Origin: Mycobacterium colombiense CECT 3035 | GTDB taxonomy: Bacteria > Actinomycetota > Actinomycetes > Mycobacteriales > Mycobacteriaceae | Reading direction: 5' to 3' | Assembly (NCBI RefSeq): GCF_002105755.1 | Contig: NZ_CP020821.1 | Coordinates: forward strand, 372,001 to 436,000 | Length of the DNA stretch: 64,000 nt | Part shown: piece after piece, positions 52,034 to 59,646 of the stretch | How the letters are laid out: each line of letters starts with the position of its first letter | Numbering within the stretch: the first letter of the stretch is position 1 | Position numbers and translations under genes: made by a program | Notes under the pieces: model-generated | Told to the model about the DNA's origin: nothing | What the model saw: only the letters and a program-made list of their open reading frames with translations | Databases searched by the model: none

Positions 52034-53259
52034 GCAACCTGTTGTGGCCCGGAGACCATCGTGCCGGCGAGCACATGACCGATGAGGCGATGCTGGAATC
52101 GATGGTCGCGACGGAATGCTCGTGGCTGGACGCGCTGGTGGCCGGCGGACTCGCGCCCGCCGAGTGCGCCCAAGCGGACCTGTGGAATCTGCTGACGCAC
52201 ACCGACCGCGAGTCGCTGGCGGTGAGCGCCGAAGACGGTGGCAACCCGGTCATCCCCCTGGTCAGGCTGCTGCGACAGCGCGCCGAGCCGGCCATCGCGC
52301 CCTGGATCCACCGCGGGCTCACCAGCCAGGACGTCCTGGACACCAGCCTGATGCTGGCCGTGCGCGGGATCGCCGACGAAGTGACATTCCAGCTGAGACG
52401 CCAGATTTCCACACTGAGTGAACTCGCCACCCGGCACCGGGGCACACCGATGCCGGCCCGCACCCTGACCCAGCACGCCGCACCCACCACCTTCGGGCTC
52501 AAGGCCGCGGGATGGCTGAACGGGATCGTCGACGCGTTCGAGCGTATGACCGCGCTGACCACGCCGATCCAAATCGGCGGCGCCGCAGGCACGTTGGCCG
52601 CAACGACGGAGTTGGCCGTATTGCTCACCGGGGCGGACGACCCGGCCGGCGTCTCGTTACAGCTGATGCGAAGTGCCGCAACAACATTAGGCCTGCACGA
52701 AAGGCTCCCGTGGCACACCGCCCGCGCGCCCGTCACGGCGGTCGCCGACGCCTTCGTCGGCTGCACCGACGCCTGGGGGCGCGTCGCCTCCGACATCGTC
52801 ACCCTGGCCCGCCCGGAGATCGCCGAGCTCGGCGAGCCGGCGGCCGCCCACCGGGGCGGCTCGTCGTCGATACCGCACAAGCGAAACCCGGTGCTGTCCA
52901 TCCTGATCCGCCGCGCGGCCATCGCCGCGCCGCCGCTGGCCGCGACGCTGCACACGGCGGCGGCGCTGGCCGACGACGAGCGCCCCGACGGGGCGTGGCA
53001 CGCCGAATGGGACACGCTGCGGCAGCTGGCCCGTCGCACCCTGGTCGCGGGATCCCAAAGCGGCGAGCTGCTCGCCGGGTTGAGCGTGCACACCCAGCGG
53101 ATGGCCGAAAACCTGAATGCCGCAGACCTGTCGGGGGAGCAGCGCGCGATCGCCGAGCTGGTGGGCAAGGAGCCGTCGCCGAGCTACTTCGGCGCCGCCG
53201 AGCGGTTGATCGACGAGAGCCTGGGCCGCGCGGGGCGGGCGCTCGGTCAGCGCTGGTAG
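52030..53259 (+). CDS. pcaB: 3-carboxy-cis,cis-muconate cycloisomerase
   Basis: 409 aa from ATG 52030. Fumarase/aspartase-superfamily signature GGSSSIPHKRNPVLS (S-S-x-x-P-x-K-x-N), MPARTLTQHAAPTTFG, and HRGLTSQDVLDTSLML. Somewhat shorter than the usual 440-450 aa. Next step after PcaHG: cyclises carboxymuconate to 4-carboxymuconolactone. No pcaC, pcaD, pcaI/J or pcaF in the window. Confidence 0.93.
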   Translation: MSNLLWPGDHRAGEHMTDEAMLESMVATECSWLDALVAGGLAPAECAQADLWNLLTHTDRESLAVSAEDGGNPVIPLVRLLRQRAEPAIAPWIHRGLTSQDVLDTSLMLAVRGIADEVTFQLRRQISTLSELATRHRGTPMPARTLTQHAAPTTFGLKAAGWLNGIVDAFERMTALTTPIQIGGAAGTLAATTELAVLLTGADDPAGVSLQLMRSAATTLGLHERLPWHTARAPVTAVADAFVGCTDAWGRVASDIVTLARPEIAELGEPAAAHRGGSSSIPHKRNPVLSILIRRAAIAAPPLAATLHTAAALADDERPDGAWHAEWDTLRQLARRTLVAGSQSGELLAGLSVHTQRMAENLNAADLSGEQRAIAELVGKEPSPSYFGAAERLIDESLGRAGRALGQRW

Positions 53260-53892
53260 ATGCTGGCCAGCCAGATGTGCAGCAGCGTGTCGATCACCCG
53301 GTCTTCGGGTATCGCCTGGTCCTCGGCGGTGAACGTCGCGGCCATCATCCGCTCGCTGAGCATGTTGAGCGCCACGGACAGCTCGGCGGCCGGGATGGTG
53401 TCGGGGGCAGCGCCGCGACCGCGTTCGGCCTTGATCGCGATGGTGGTGTAGGAGATCCACTTGCCCATGAGCGCGGACCAGAGCTGGCGCACCTCGGGGT
53501 TGGTCGCTTTGGCCGCGGCCCCGCGACGGCGACCGCCCGGTGCGATCCGGACACCTCGAAGAACGATTCGATGCGGGCCCGCCAAATCGCCTCAGGATCA
53601 CCGGAAGACACGACGTCGAGCGCCCGAGCGCGGCCTGCGCCTTGCTGTTCATCTGGTCCAGCAGCGACAGCAGCACCGCGTTCTTCGACCGGAAATAGAA
53701 GTAGAAGGTGGGCCGCGATATCCCGGCGCCTTTTGCTAGGTCGTCGACGGAAAAGTCGGCCAGCGGCCTTTCCTGCAGCAGTCGCTCGGCGGTGGCGAGT
53801 ATCGCCTGCTCGCGGTCGTCGCCGGGGTAGTGCGACGCCCGCCGGCCCCTCGAGGCCTGCGGATACTTTGTTTGTGTCGGGAGGTCGGACAC
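53247..53892 (-). pseudogene. EthR-like TetR regulator, two apparent frameshifts
   Basis: GTG start at 53892. Frame 1 gives DDREQAILATAERLLQERPLADFSVDDLAKGAG..., very close to the EthR N-terminus. It breaks near 53619-53626, continues in a second frame with DPEAIWRARIESFFEVSGSHRAVAVAG, breaks again at the CCCC of 53519-53522, and resumes with ATNPEVRQLWSALMGKWISY to the end. Adding one base at each break restores a 215-aa protein, nearly the 216 aa of EthR. Decayed gene or two consensus deletions in G/C-rich sequence. Confidence 0.85.
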
Positions 53893-53910
53893 GCCCGTTA
53901 CTGTTGGGCA

Positions 53911-53962
53911 CGTCGATATACGTCAACAAAACTGTCGATGAAAACCAGCAATAATGTCGATT
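53911..53962. promoter_or_regulatory. EthR-like operator region with repeated GTCGAT/GTCAAC boxes
   Basis: Four related boxes, CGTCGATA, CGTCAACA, TGTCGATG and TGTCGATT, start at 53911, 53921, 53933 and 53955. The M. tuberculosis ethA-ethR operator is also a long array of TGTCGAC/GTTGAC-type boxes bound by several EthR dimers. It lies 18 bp upstream of the regulator start, consistent with autorepression. Confidence 0.6.
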
Positions 53963-53993
53963 AAGAACCGCGCTTTGCTGGACGACAAGTTGA

Positions 53994-54257
53994 CTAGTCG
54001 GCCACCGCGATCTCGATGGACAGGCACTCGCTCAGCGCGTGTGCGGCCGCCCAGTCGCCGCCGCAGACGGCGCGCTCGAGTTCGTCGACCAACGGGCTGT
54101 CGGCACCGAGGTCGGCCAGCCACGCCGCAACCGTCGCCGTGATCTGGTGTGCGGGGACACGAGCGATCTGTCCTTTGTGGAGGCGGTCGGTCAGCTGGTA
54201 GATCGTGGCCGTCGGCCTGCGCTGCGGCCAATGAACCGTCCATTTCGGTGAATTCAT
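53994..54257 (-). CDS. Conserved small hypothetical protein
   Basis: 87 aa from ATG 54257, with GGGAGGGG upstream. Opens MNSPKWTVHWPQRRPTATIYQL and is mainly helical afterwards (AWLADLGADSPLVDELERAV). No motifs recognised. Upstream region contains a TAGTAC-N4-GTACCA palindrome at 54327-54342. Confidence 0.65.
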   Translation of the reverse strand: MNSPKWTVHWPQRRPTATIYQLTDRLHKGQIARVPAHQITATVAAWLADLGADSPLVDELERAVCGGDWAAAHALSECLSIEIAVAD

Positions 54258-54436
54258 CGTCCCCTCCCCGCTAGCTTCGACGACTCAGCCGACCCCGGCC
54301 GTGCGCTCAGCTCTAGGGCACAATAGTACGTCTGTACCAATGCGCCGGTCGGTATTTTCGCCGTGCGAAATCCGGATTTTTTGAGGTTTTCGGTCATCGG
54401 ATCGCCTACCTGGTCCTACGGAAGAAATCGGGCCCG

Positions 54437-54667
54437 TCATTGCCGCGCCAGCGTGGCGCGGCCGCGGGCCATGATGCGTTCCAAGACGGTGTGGGACAGG
54501 TCGCCGTCGTTGGCCACCCTGGCGAGTCCGCGCCGCCGCAGAAACATGTCGAGCCGTCGATCCGGTGACCAATCGGCGTAGATGGACCCGAGGTAGTGCG
54601 ACTGCAGAAAGTCCGACGCCAACGCGTCGAGGTCGGACTCCGTCAACAACGGTGGGGTAGCACCCAT
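54437..54667 (-). CDS. Conserved small hypothetical protein
   Basis: 76 aa from ATG 54667, chosen because AGGAG lies upstream; the frame extends to 54733. Helical, with LLTESDLDALASDFLQSHYLGSIYADWSPDRRLDMFLRRRGL. Resembles a small mycobacterial family of unknown function. Same strand as the methyltransferase upstream, 144 bp away. Confidence 0.65.
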   Translation of the reverse strand: MGATPPLLTESDLDALASDFLQSHYLGSIYADWSPDRRLDMFLRRRGLARVANDGDLSHTVLERIMARGRATLARQ

Positions 54668-54811
54668 AACCGGCAAGCTCCTTTGTTCTCCCCGCAACTG
54701 CCGCAGCCAAGTTTTGTCAGGGGGCGTAACCAAACCGTCACGCAGAGATTGCGGAACGGCCCCAAACTCGGCCGGGGTGCAAACGCGAAGGTCGAAGCGT
54801 TGCAGCGGTTG

Positions 54812-55651
54812 TCAGGCGGTCTGCGCTGCCGCCGGTTTGTGGGCGACGATGGCGACGGCGGCCAACCGCTTGCGATGTTTGTGGAACGTGCGGCGCATGG
54901 TCAGGACCCGCTTGCGGGCGTCGCGGTGCACGAGCACGTTCCTGGCGAATCGCAGCGCGCCGAGTAGCCCCTCGTCGGATACCAGCCGGCGCGGCTGCAG
55001 TAGCGCCATGGGGGCGGTCGCGACCCGGTCGACCACCAATCCGTGCTCGGCGAGCAGGTTCGACCACTCCGCGACCGTCAACGGGCGCGCGTTCACCTTG
55101 ATCGCCCGGGCGAGCGCCTGCCGGATGTCGGTGCTGATGTCCTCCGGCACGTCGTCCGGGGTAAGGGCGAGCTCGTGGATGGCGTAGCGGCCGCCCGGCC
55201 GCAACACCCGCGCCGCCTCGGCGACGATGGCCGCCTTGGCCGCCTCGCCCTGCATGCTCAGCATCGCCTCTCCGATGACGACATCGCTGCTGGCGTCCGG
55301 CAATCCGGTCGCCGCGGCGTCCGCGACCCGGACGGCCGCGTTCTGCGCACCCAGGTCGCTCAGCACCCCCCGCACCACGTTTGCCGCGTCCGGGTCGCCC
55401 TCGGCGCCGACGTACGACCGCGGGCCTTGGGCCACGATCTCGGTGGCGGTACGGCCCAGGCCGGGTGCCAGCTCGACGACGTCGGCCCCGCTCAGCTTGG
55501 CGTGCGCCAGCAGGGTGCGGGTCAGCTCGACACCGCCGGGGCGTAGCACGCGCTTGCCGAGCCGCGCCAGCAGCCAATGGCCGGCGACCGCGTCGTCGGC
55601 GCGGCTCGAGGACGGTAGCGGAAGTTCGGCACCTGCTCGTTGTCCTGGCAT
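54812..55651 (-). CDS. Class I SAM-dependent methyltransferase
   Basis: 279 aa. Motif I VVELAPGLGRTATEIV, motif II/III GAEGDPDA and VIGEAMLSM, motif post-I VLRPGGRYAIHELAL. Start ATG touches the stop of the DUF2249 gene (TGATG). Methylates an unidentified small molecule or lipid. The C-terminal extension is basic (RKRVLTMRRTFHKHRKRL). Confidence 0.87.
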   Translation of the reverse strand: MPGQRAGAELPLPSSSRADDAVAGHWLLARLGKRVLRPGGVELTRTLLAHAKLSGADVVELAPGLGRTATEIVAQGPRSYVGAEGDPDAANVVRGVLSDLGAQNAAVRVADAAATGLPDASSDVVIGEAMLSMQGEAAKAAIVAEAARVLRPGGRYAIHELALTPDDVPEDISTDIRQALARAIKVNARPLTVAEWSNLLAEHGLVVDRVATAPMALLQPRRLVSDEGLLGALRFARNVLVHRDARKRVLTMRRTFHKHRKRLAAVAIVAHKPAAAQTA

Positions 55652-55962
55652 CAGATCTCCTGCCGCGCAGAGCTTTCCAGTGGTTCCAGGGCCAGCTCGA
55701 GGTGTCCGGTGTGGCGCACCGGGGGCGGGGTGTCGACGAGTTTACCGATCCGGATCCGCCAGACCGTCGGGCCTTTGTCGAGGTACTCCCACTCGTAGCC
55801 GCCCGGGTAGTCGGATTCGAATTCGTCGTGCAGGTGCTTGGGGTCGTGGTTGTTGACCAGAACGAACGATTCGCCGACCTGCAGCGCGGCGTAGGTCGCG
55901 AAGATCGTCGGGTGCTTGTCCGGCTTGCGCAGCTGGCGTACGTCAAGTTCGTTGGCGGCCAT
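55651..55962 (-). CDS. DUF2249 domain protein
   Basis: 103 aa from ATG 55962, 20 bp from the palindrome shared with fdxA. LDVRQLRKPDKHPTIFATYAALQVGESFVLVNNHDPKHLHDEF is the classic DUF2249 opening (LDVR..., H-D-P-x-x-L). These small cytosolic proteins occur with hemerythrins, nitrite/NO-related and iron-sulfur genes. Divergent from fdxA, so the pair is probably co-controlled. Confidence 0.87.
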   Translation of the reverse strand: MAANELDVRQLRKPDKHPTIFATYAALQVGESFVLVNNHDPKHLHDEFESDYPGGYEWEYLDKGPTVWRIRIGKLVDTPPPVRHTGHLELALEPLESSARQEI

Positions 55963-55981
55963 GGGTTCTCCGACCTTTGCT

Positions 55982-56015
55982 CTAGTTTTTACAAGTAACG
56001 TTGTGTAAACTCTAG
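55982..56015. promoter_or_regulatory. Large imperfect palindrome between DUF2249 gene and fdxA
   Basis: CTAG-N2-TTTACA-N10-TGTAAA-N2-CTAG, reaching to within 3 bp of the fdxA ATG and 19 bp of the DUF2249 start. It fits a single dimer or double-dimer site covering both promoters. The COG2345-type regulator just downstream of fdxA is the obvious candidate binder. Confidence 0.6.
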
Positions 56016-56018
56016 CGC

Positions 56019-56375
56019 ATGACCTACGTGATCGGGAAGCCATGCATCGATGTGATGGACCGCGCTTGCGTCGACGAGTGCCCGGTGGATTGCATTTACG
56101 AAGGCGGCCGGGCGCTCTACATTCATCCCGACGAATGCGTCGATTGCGGCGCGTGCGAACCGGTATGTCCGGTGGAGGCGATTTACTACGAAGATGACCT
56201 GCCTGAGGATCTCAAACCCTACCTGGCCGACAATGAGGCGTTCTTCACTGAAACGCTGCCGGGTCGCGACGCGCCCCTGGGGTCCCCGGGTGGGGCCGGA
56301 AAGCTCGGGCCGCTCGGTGTCGACACACCGCTGGTGGCGGGCCAGCCCAGTGCCACCCACTCGGACGGGGCGTGA
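56019..56375 (+). CDS. fdxA: Seven-iron ferredoxin FdxA
   Basis: 118 aa. Cluster ligands CVDECPVDC and CVDCGACEPVCPVEAIYYE give one 3Fe-4S and one 4Fe-4S cluster. Tail sequence LGSPGGAGKLGPLGVDTPLVAG matches mycobacterial FdxA, a DosR-regulon member in M. tuberculosis; I saw no DosR box here. Low-potential electron carrier. The ATG lies 3 bp after the palindrome, so the mRNA is likely leaderless. Followed 24 bp later by a regulator gene. Confidence 0.93.
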   Translation: MTYVIGKPCIDVMDRACVDECPVDCIYEGGRALYIHPDECVDCGACEPVCPVEAIYYEDDLPEDLKPYLADNEAFFTETLPGRDAPLGSPGGAGKLGPLGVDTPLVAGQPSATHSDGA

Positions 56376-56399
56376 CGGACTAGAAACGGGAGGGGCCCT

Positions 56400-57097
56400 G
56401 TGAAATCCGACAATTCCCAGAAGTCGCAGGACTCGTCAATCGGGGAATCGGCCGGCCGGCGGCGCGCCGTGATGCGGCTGTTGCGGGCCTCGCCGGATCC
56501 GATGAGCATCGCCGGAATCGCCGACGTGCTGGGCGTGCACCCCAACACCGTCCGCTTCCACCTCGACAGCCTGGTCGCCGACGGGCAGGTGGAGAATGTC
56601 GAACTCGATCGGAAGGGCCCGGGGCGTCCACCGTTGATGTTCCGCGCGGTCCGGCAGATGGATCGCGGCGGGCCGCGGCACTACCGGCTGCTGGCCGAGA
56701 TTTTGGCGACGGCCCTCGCCACCGAGCGCGATCCCGGCCCCAAGGCCCTGGCCGCCGGCCGCGCCTGGGGGCAGAAGATGGATGCCGAACTGCACCCGCT
56801 GCCCAAGGACGCCGACGGCGCCGAAGAGGCCATCGCCCGATTGATCGACGTGCTCGATGAACTCGGCTTCGCGCCGGAGCGCCGGGTGAGCGACGGCGAG
56901 CAGCAGGTCGGCCTGCGGCACTGCCCGTTTCTGGAATTGGCCGAGAACTCCTCGAGCGTCGTCTGCCCGGTGCACCTGGGCCTCATGCAAGGGGCCATGG
57001 AAACCTGGGGCGCGCCGGTGTCGGTGGACCGGCTCGACCCGTTCGTCGAGCCGGACATGTGTCTGGCTCACCTGACACTGCAGGGGCCGCCAAATGA
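56400..57097 (+). CDS. ArsR/SufR-like (COG2345) regulator, C-terminal frame disturbed near 57083
   Basis: GTG start with GGGAGGGG before it. N-terminal HTH (MSIAGIADVLGVHPNTVRFHLDSLVADGQV), then a GRPPLMF wing and a C-terminal domain with HCPFLELAENSSSVVCPVHLGLMQGA and MCLAHL: four Cys/His like the Fe-S or metal site of SufR relatives. The frame as given has no stop until 57914, running through two other genes. One extra G in GGGG at 57083-57086 would end it at TGA 57095-57097, overlapping the next ATG by 4 bp. Confidence 0.8.
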
Positions 57098-57519
57098 GCA
57101 CCGGCACAGCGATTGCCGTCGCGCTGACCTTCATCTGGCTCGGCATGGTGCTGGCGATCTCGTTCCTGGAAGCCCCGCTGAAATTCCGGGCACCCAACGT
57201 GACGTTGCAGGTCGGGCTCGGCATCGGGCGGCTGGTCTTTCGCGCGCTCAACACCGTCGAGGTGGTTTTCGCCCTCGTCATCGGGGCCATTGTGGTGGCC
57301 GGCCCGACCCCGGCGGGCGTCGTGGTGGCGATCGCCGTCGCCGTGGCCGCACTGGCCGTCCAGCTGGTCGCGGTGCGTCCCGCACTGACCCGTCGCGCCG
57401 ACAAGGTGCTCGCGGGATCGGACGGGCCGCGCTCGCGCGCCCACTACGCCTACGTCGCCCTCGAGACGGTCAAAGTCATCGGCCTCGTCGTGGCGGGGAT
57501 ACTCCTATTGAGCGGTTAA
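57094..57519 (+). CDS. Four-helix membrane protein
   Basis: 141 aa. Four hydrophobic helices: ALTFIWLGMVLAISFLEAP, a central FALVIGAIVVAG and VVAIAVAVAALAVQLVAV pair, and VKVIGLVVAGILLLSG. The loop RPALTRRADKVL is basic. Relatives near Fe-S regulators are of unknown function. ATG overlaps the corrected stop of the regulator gene. Confidence 0.8.
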   Translation: MSTGTAIAVALTFIWLGMVLAISFLEAPLKFRAPNVTLQVGLGIGRLVFRALNTVEVVFALVIGAIVVAGPTPAGVVVAIAVAVAALAVQLVAVRPALTRRADKVLAGSDGPRSRAHYAYVALETVKVIGLVVAGILLLSG

Positions 57520-57569
57520 GTCCCAACCTCGAGGCCCGTGCAGGCCTTGCAACCCCGAAGGACTCACTT

Positions 57570-57914
57570 ATGGAATCCATCTCGCTGACCGACCTCTCGT
57601 CCGAGAAGATCGCCGAAGCCAAGCAATCGCACAGCGGACGGGCCGCCCACACCATTCACGGGGGTCACACGCACGAGCTTCGCCAGACGGTGCTTGCGCT
57701 GCTGGCCGGTCACGACCTGTCCGAACACGACAGCCCGGGTGAGGCGACGCTGCAGGTGCTGCAGGGCCACGTGCGCCTGACGACCGGCGGCGACGCCTGG
57801 GACGGCAAGGCCGGTGAATACGTCGCGATTCCGCCCGAACGTCACGCCCTGCACGCGGTCGAGGACTCGGTGGTCCTGCTCACCGTGCTGAAGAGCCAGC
57901 CCGGGGCTCACTAG
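57570..57914 (+). CDS. Cupin domain protein
   Basis: 114 aa from ATG 57570 with GAAGGA upstream. HTIHGGHTHELRQTVLALLAGHDLSEHD and GEYVAIPPERHALHAVEDS are the two cupin motifs; His residues could bind a metal. The frame is open far upstream (to 56400), which is an artefact of the regulator lesion. Ends 5 bp before the nitronate monooxygenase gene. Confidence 0.87.
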   Translation: MESISLTDLSSEKIAEAKQSHSGRAAHTIHGGHTHELRQTVLALLAGHDLSEHDSPGEATLQVLQGHVRLTTGGDAWDGKAGEYVAIPPERHALHAVEDSVVLLTVLKSQPGAH

Positions 57915-57919
57915 CGGAA

Positions 57920-58876
57920 ATGCTGTCCACGCCCTGGTCAACGAATTTCGGTCTGCGGGTCCCCATCGTCAACGCCCCGATGGGCGGGGTCGCCGGCGGC
58001 CGCCTGGCCGCGGCGGTCACCGCGGCCGGTGGCCTCGGCATGGTCGGCATGGGCAGCGTCGCGACCAGGGAGTTGCTCGCCGAGCAGCTACGCCACGTCG
58101 ACGGGCGGTTCGGCATCGGCATGGTCGACTGGGTGATGCGCAATGAGGCCGGACTGCTCGAGGACGCGCTGGCCGCACGGCCCGCCCTGTTGTCGGTGAG
58201 CTTCGGCACCGAATGGTCGTGGGTCGCCAAGGCTCACGACGCCGGAATCCCTACCGTCACACAGGTTTACGACAGCGACGGGGCCCGCCGGGCCGTCGAC
58301 GCCGGCGTCGACATCCTGGTCGCGCGCGGGTCCGAGGGCGGCGGCCACGGCGAGGACAAGCTCGGGCTGCTGCCGCTGCTGGACGCCGTGCTGGACGCCG
58401 TCTCCGTCCCGGTGCTGGCCGGCGGCGGTGTCGCCTCGGCGCGCAGCCTGGCCGCCGTGCTGGCCGCCGGTGCCGGCGGCGCGTGGGTGGGCACCCGGCT
58501 GTCGGCATGTCCGGAGGCGCTGACCGGTGACGCCGGCCGCCGGGCCCTGGTCACGGCGACCGAAACCGACACGGCGGTCACCCGGGTGTTCGACGTCGCC
58601 AAGGGGCTGCCCTGGCCGGCGCGGTTCCCGTCGCGGGTGTTGGCCAACGATTTCGTCGAGCACTGGACCGGCCACGAGGAGGCGCTGGACGCGAGGGCCT
58701 GCGACGAGTTGGCCGCGGCCGTCGCCGCCGGGGACTGCCGGATCGCGCCGGTGGACGCCGGGCAGGGCGTCGGGATGATCCGCACTGAAGCGTCGGTGGC
58801 CGAGGTGATCGGCGAGATGTGCACGGGCGCCGACGAATTGCTGTCCCGCTGGGGGTCTACCGGCGACCGGGCGTGA
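57920..58876 (+). CDS. Nitronate monooxygenase / NPD-family FMN enzyme
   Basis: 318 aa. FMN-binding TIM barrel: VPIVNAPMGGVAGGRLAAAVTAAGGLGMVG at the start, ARGSEGGGHGE and VPVLAGGGVASARSLAAVLAAGAGGAWVGTR phosphate-binding loop. Oxidises alkyl nitronates or acts as an enoyl reductase-like flavoenzyme. Overlaps the end of the convergent regulator gene by 20 bp. Confidence 0.92.
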   Translation: MLSTPWSTNFGLRVPIVNAPMGGVAGGRLAAAVTAAGGLGMVGMGSVATRELLAEQLRHVDGRFGIGMVDWVMRNEAGLLEDALAARPALLSVSFGTEWSWVAKAHDAGIPTVTQVYDSDGARRAVDAGVDILVARGSEGGGHGEDKLGLLPLLDAVLDAVSVPVLAGGGVASARSLAAVLAAGAGGAWVGTRLSACPEALTGDAGRRALVTATETDTAVTRVFDVAKGLPWPARFPSRVLANDFVEHWTGHEEALDARACDELAAAVAAGDCRIAPVDAGQGVGMIRTEASVAEVIGEMCTGADELLSRWGSTGDRA

Positions 58877-59555
58877 GCACGACGCAACACCGCTCCGGGC
58901 CGGGGCAGAGTCGGACGTCGGGCCCGTGCGGTGCGAGCGCGTCGGCCACACCGGTGATCAGCGCGTGGTTCATGGTGCAGGCCAGCTCGGTCTGCTCCTG
59001 CGCCAGCGCGTGGAACGGGCAGTTGGCGAGCTCGACCTCGCTCTCGGAGAAGCGCGGCTCGTAGCCGTACCGGCGTAGCAGGCGGATCGCGCGCTGCATC
59101 GCCGCCCCGGCATCCGTCGGGGGCGCCGACCCCGCGGCCATGGCGCGGCCGTACTCGCGGGCCACGCGGTTCAGCACCTCGGCAACCGGCTCGCCGGTAC
59201 CGGCCGAGCGTGCGATGGCGGTCGCCATCAAGCGTCCGGCCAATTCGTACTCGCGCTGGGGGAGGCTGACCGCGATGTCGCGGCCCGCCCGGCGATACAG
59301 CTTGGAGGTGCGCCCGGCGCCGGGGCCGGACCGGCCGGTCAGGCGCGCGTACTCGGATTCCAGCAGCCCCTCGGCCGTGAGCCGGTCCAGGTGGAACTTG
59401 GCCTGGTGGTGGGGGATGCCGACGGCGTCGGCCGCCTGGTCACGGCTCACCAGTCCCGGCTGGGAGCAGACGAACCGATAGAGCTGTCGGCGCACCGGAT
59501 CGGCGAGCGCGCCAATGCCTGCGGCGTCGCGCTCCAAGGCGTCCGCGTCGTCCAT
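58857..59555 (-). CDS. ArsR/SufR-like (COG2345) regulator with Cys cluster
   Basis: 232 aa from ATG 59555 (the frame goes to 59579). HTH: LVSRDQAADAVGIPHHQAKFHLDRLTAEGLL. The C-terminal domain has NCPFHALAQEQTELACTMNHALITG and RLCPGPERCC, a Cys-rich site that could hold an Fe-S cluster, as in SufR. Paralogue of the 56400 regulator. Divergent from the DoxX-like gene, with an 11-bp inverted repeat flanking the promoters. Confidence 0.87.
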   Translation of the reverse strand: MDDADALERDAAGIGALADPVRRQLYRFVCSQPGLVSRDQAADAVGIPHHQAKFHLDRLTAEGLLESEYARLTGRSGPGAGRTSKLYRRAGRDIAVSLPQREYELAGRLMATAIARSAGTGEPVAEVLNRVAREYGRAMAAGSAPPTDAGAAMQRAIRLLRRYGYEPRFSESEVELANCPFHALAQEQTELACTMNHALITGVADALAPHGPDVRLCPGPERCCVVLTPGRR

Positions 59556-59565
59556 CCGACCACCG

Positions 59566-59635
59566 TTTCTAACAGACAAAATGCTTGACGCTACAGTCTA
59601 CCCAATCTAACGTTCAAACTATTATCTGTTAGAAA
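59566..59635. promoter_or_regulatory. Inverted repeat bracketing the regulator/DoxX promoter region
   Basis: TTTCTAACAGA at 59566-59576 and its exact complement TCTGTTAGAAA at 59625-59635, 48 bp apart. Each arm lies just outside a start codon (59555 minus, 59647 plus), as expected for two half-operators or a DNA-loop pair bound by the adjacent Fe-S-type regulator. Confidence 0.6.
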
Positions 59636-59646
59636 TGGAGGCTCCC

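Noticed and set aside
54327..54342. TAGTAC-GTCT-GTACCA, resembling the 16-bp TetR operator
   Set aside because: The inner GTAC-N4-GTAC core matches but the outer arm bases do not, and the site is 38 kb from the regulon in front of an unrelated small gene.
55960..56020. DosR box upstream of fdxA
   Set aside because: I looked for the GGGACT/AGTCCC-type palindrome known for the M. tuberculosis dormancy regulon and found only the CTAG/TTTACA palindrome.
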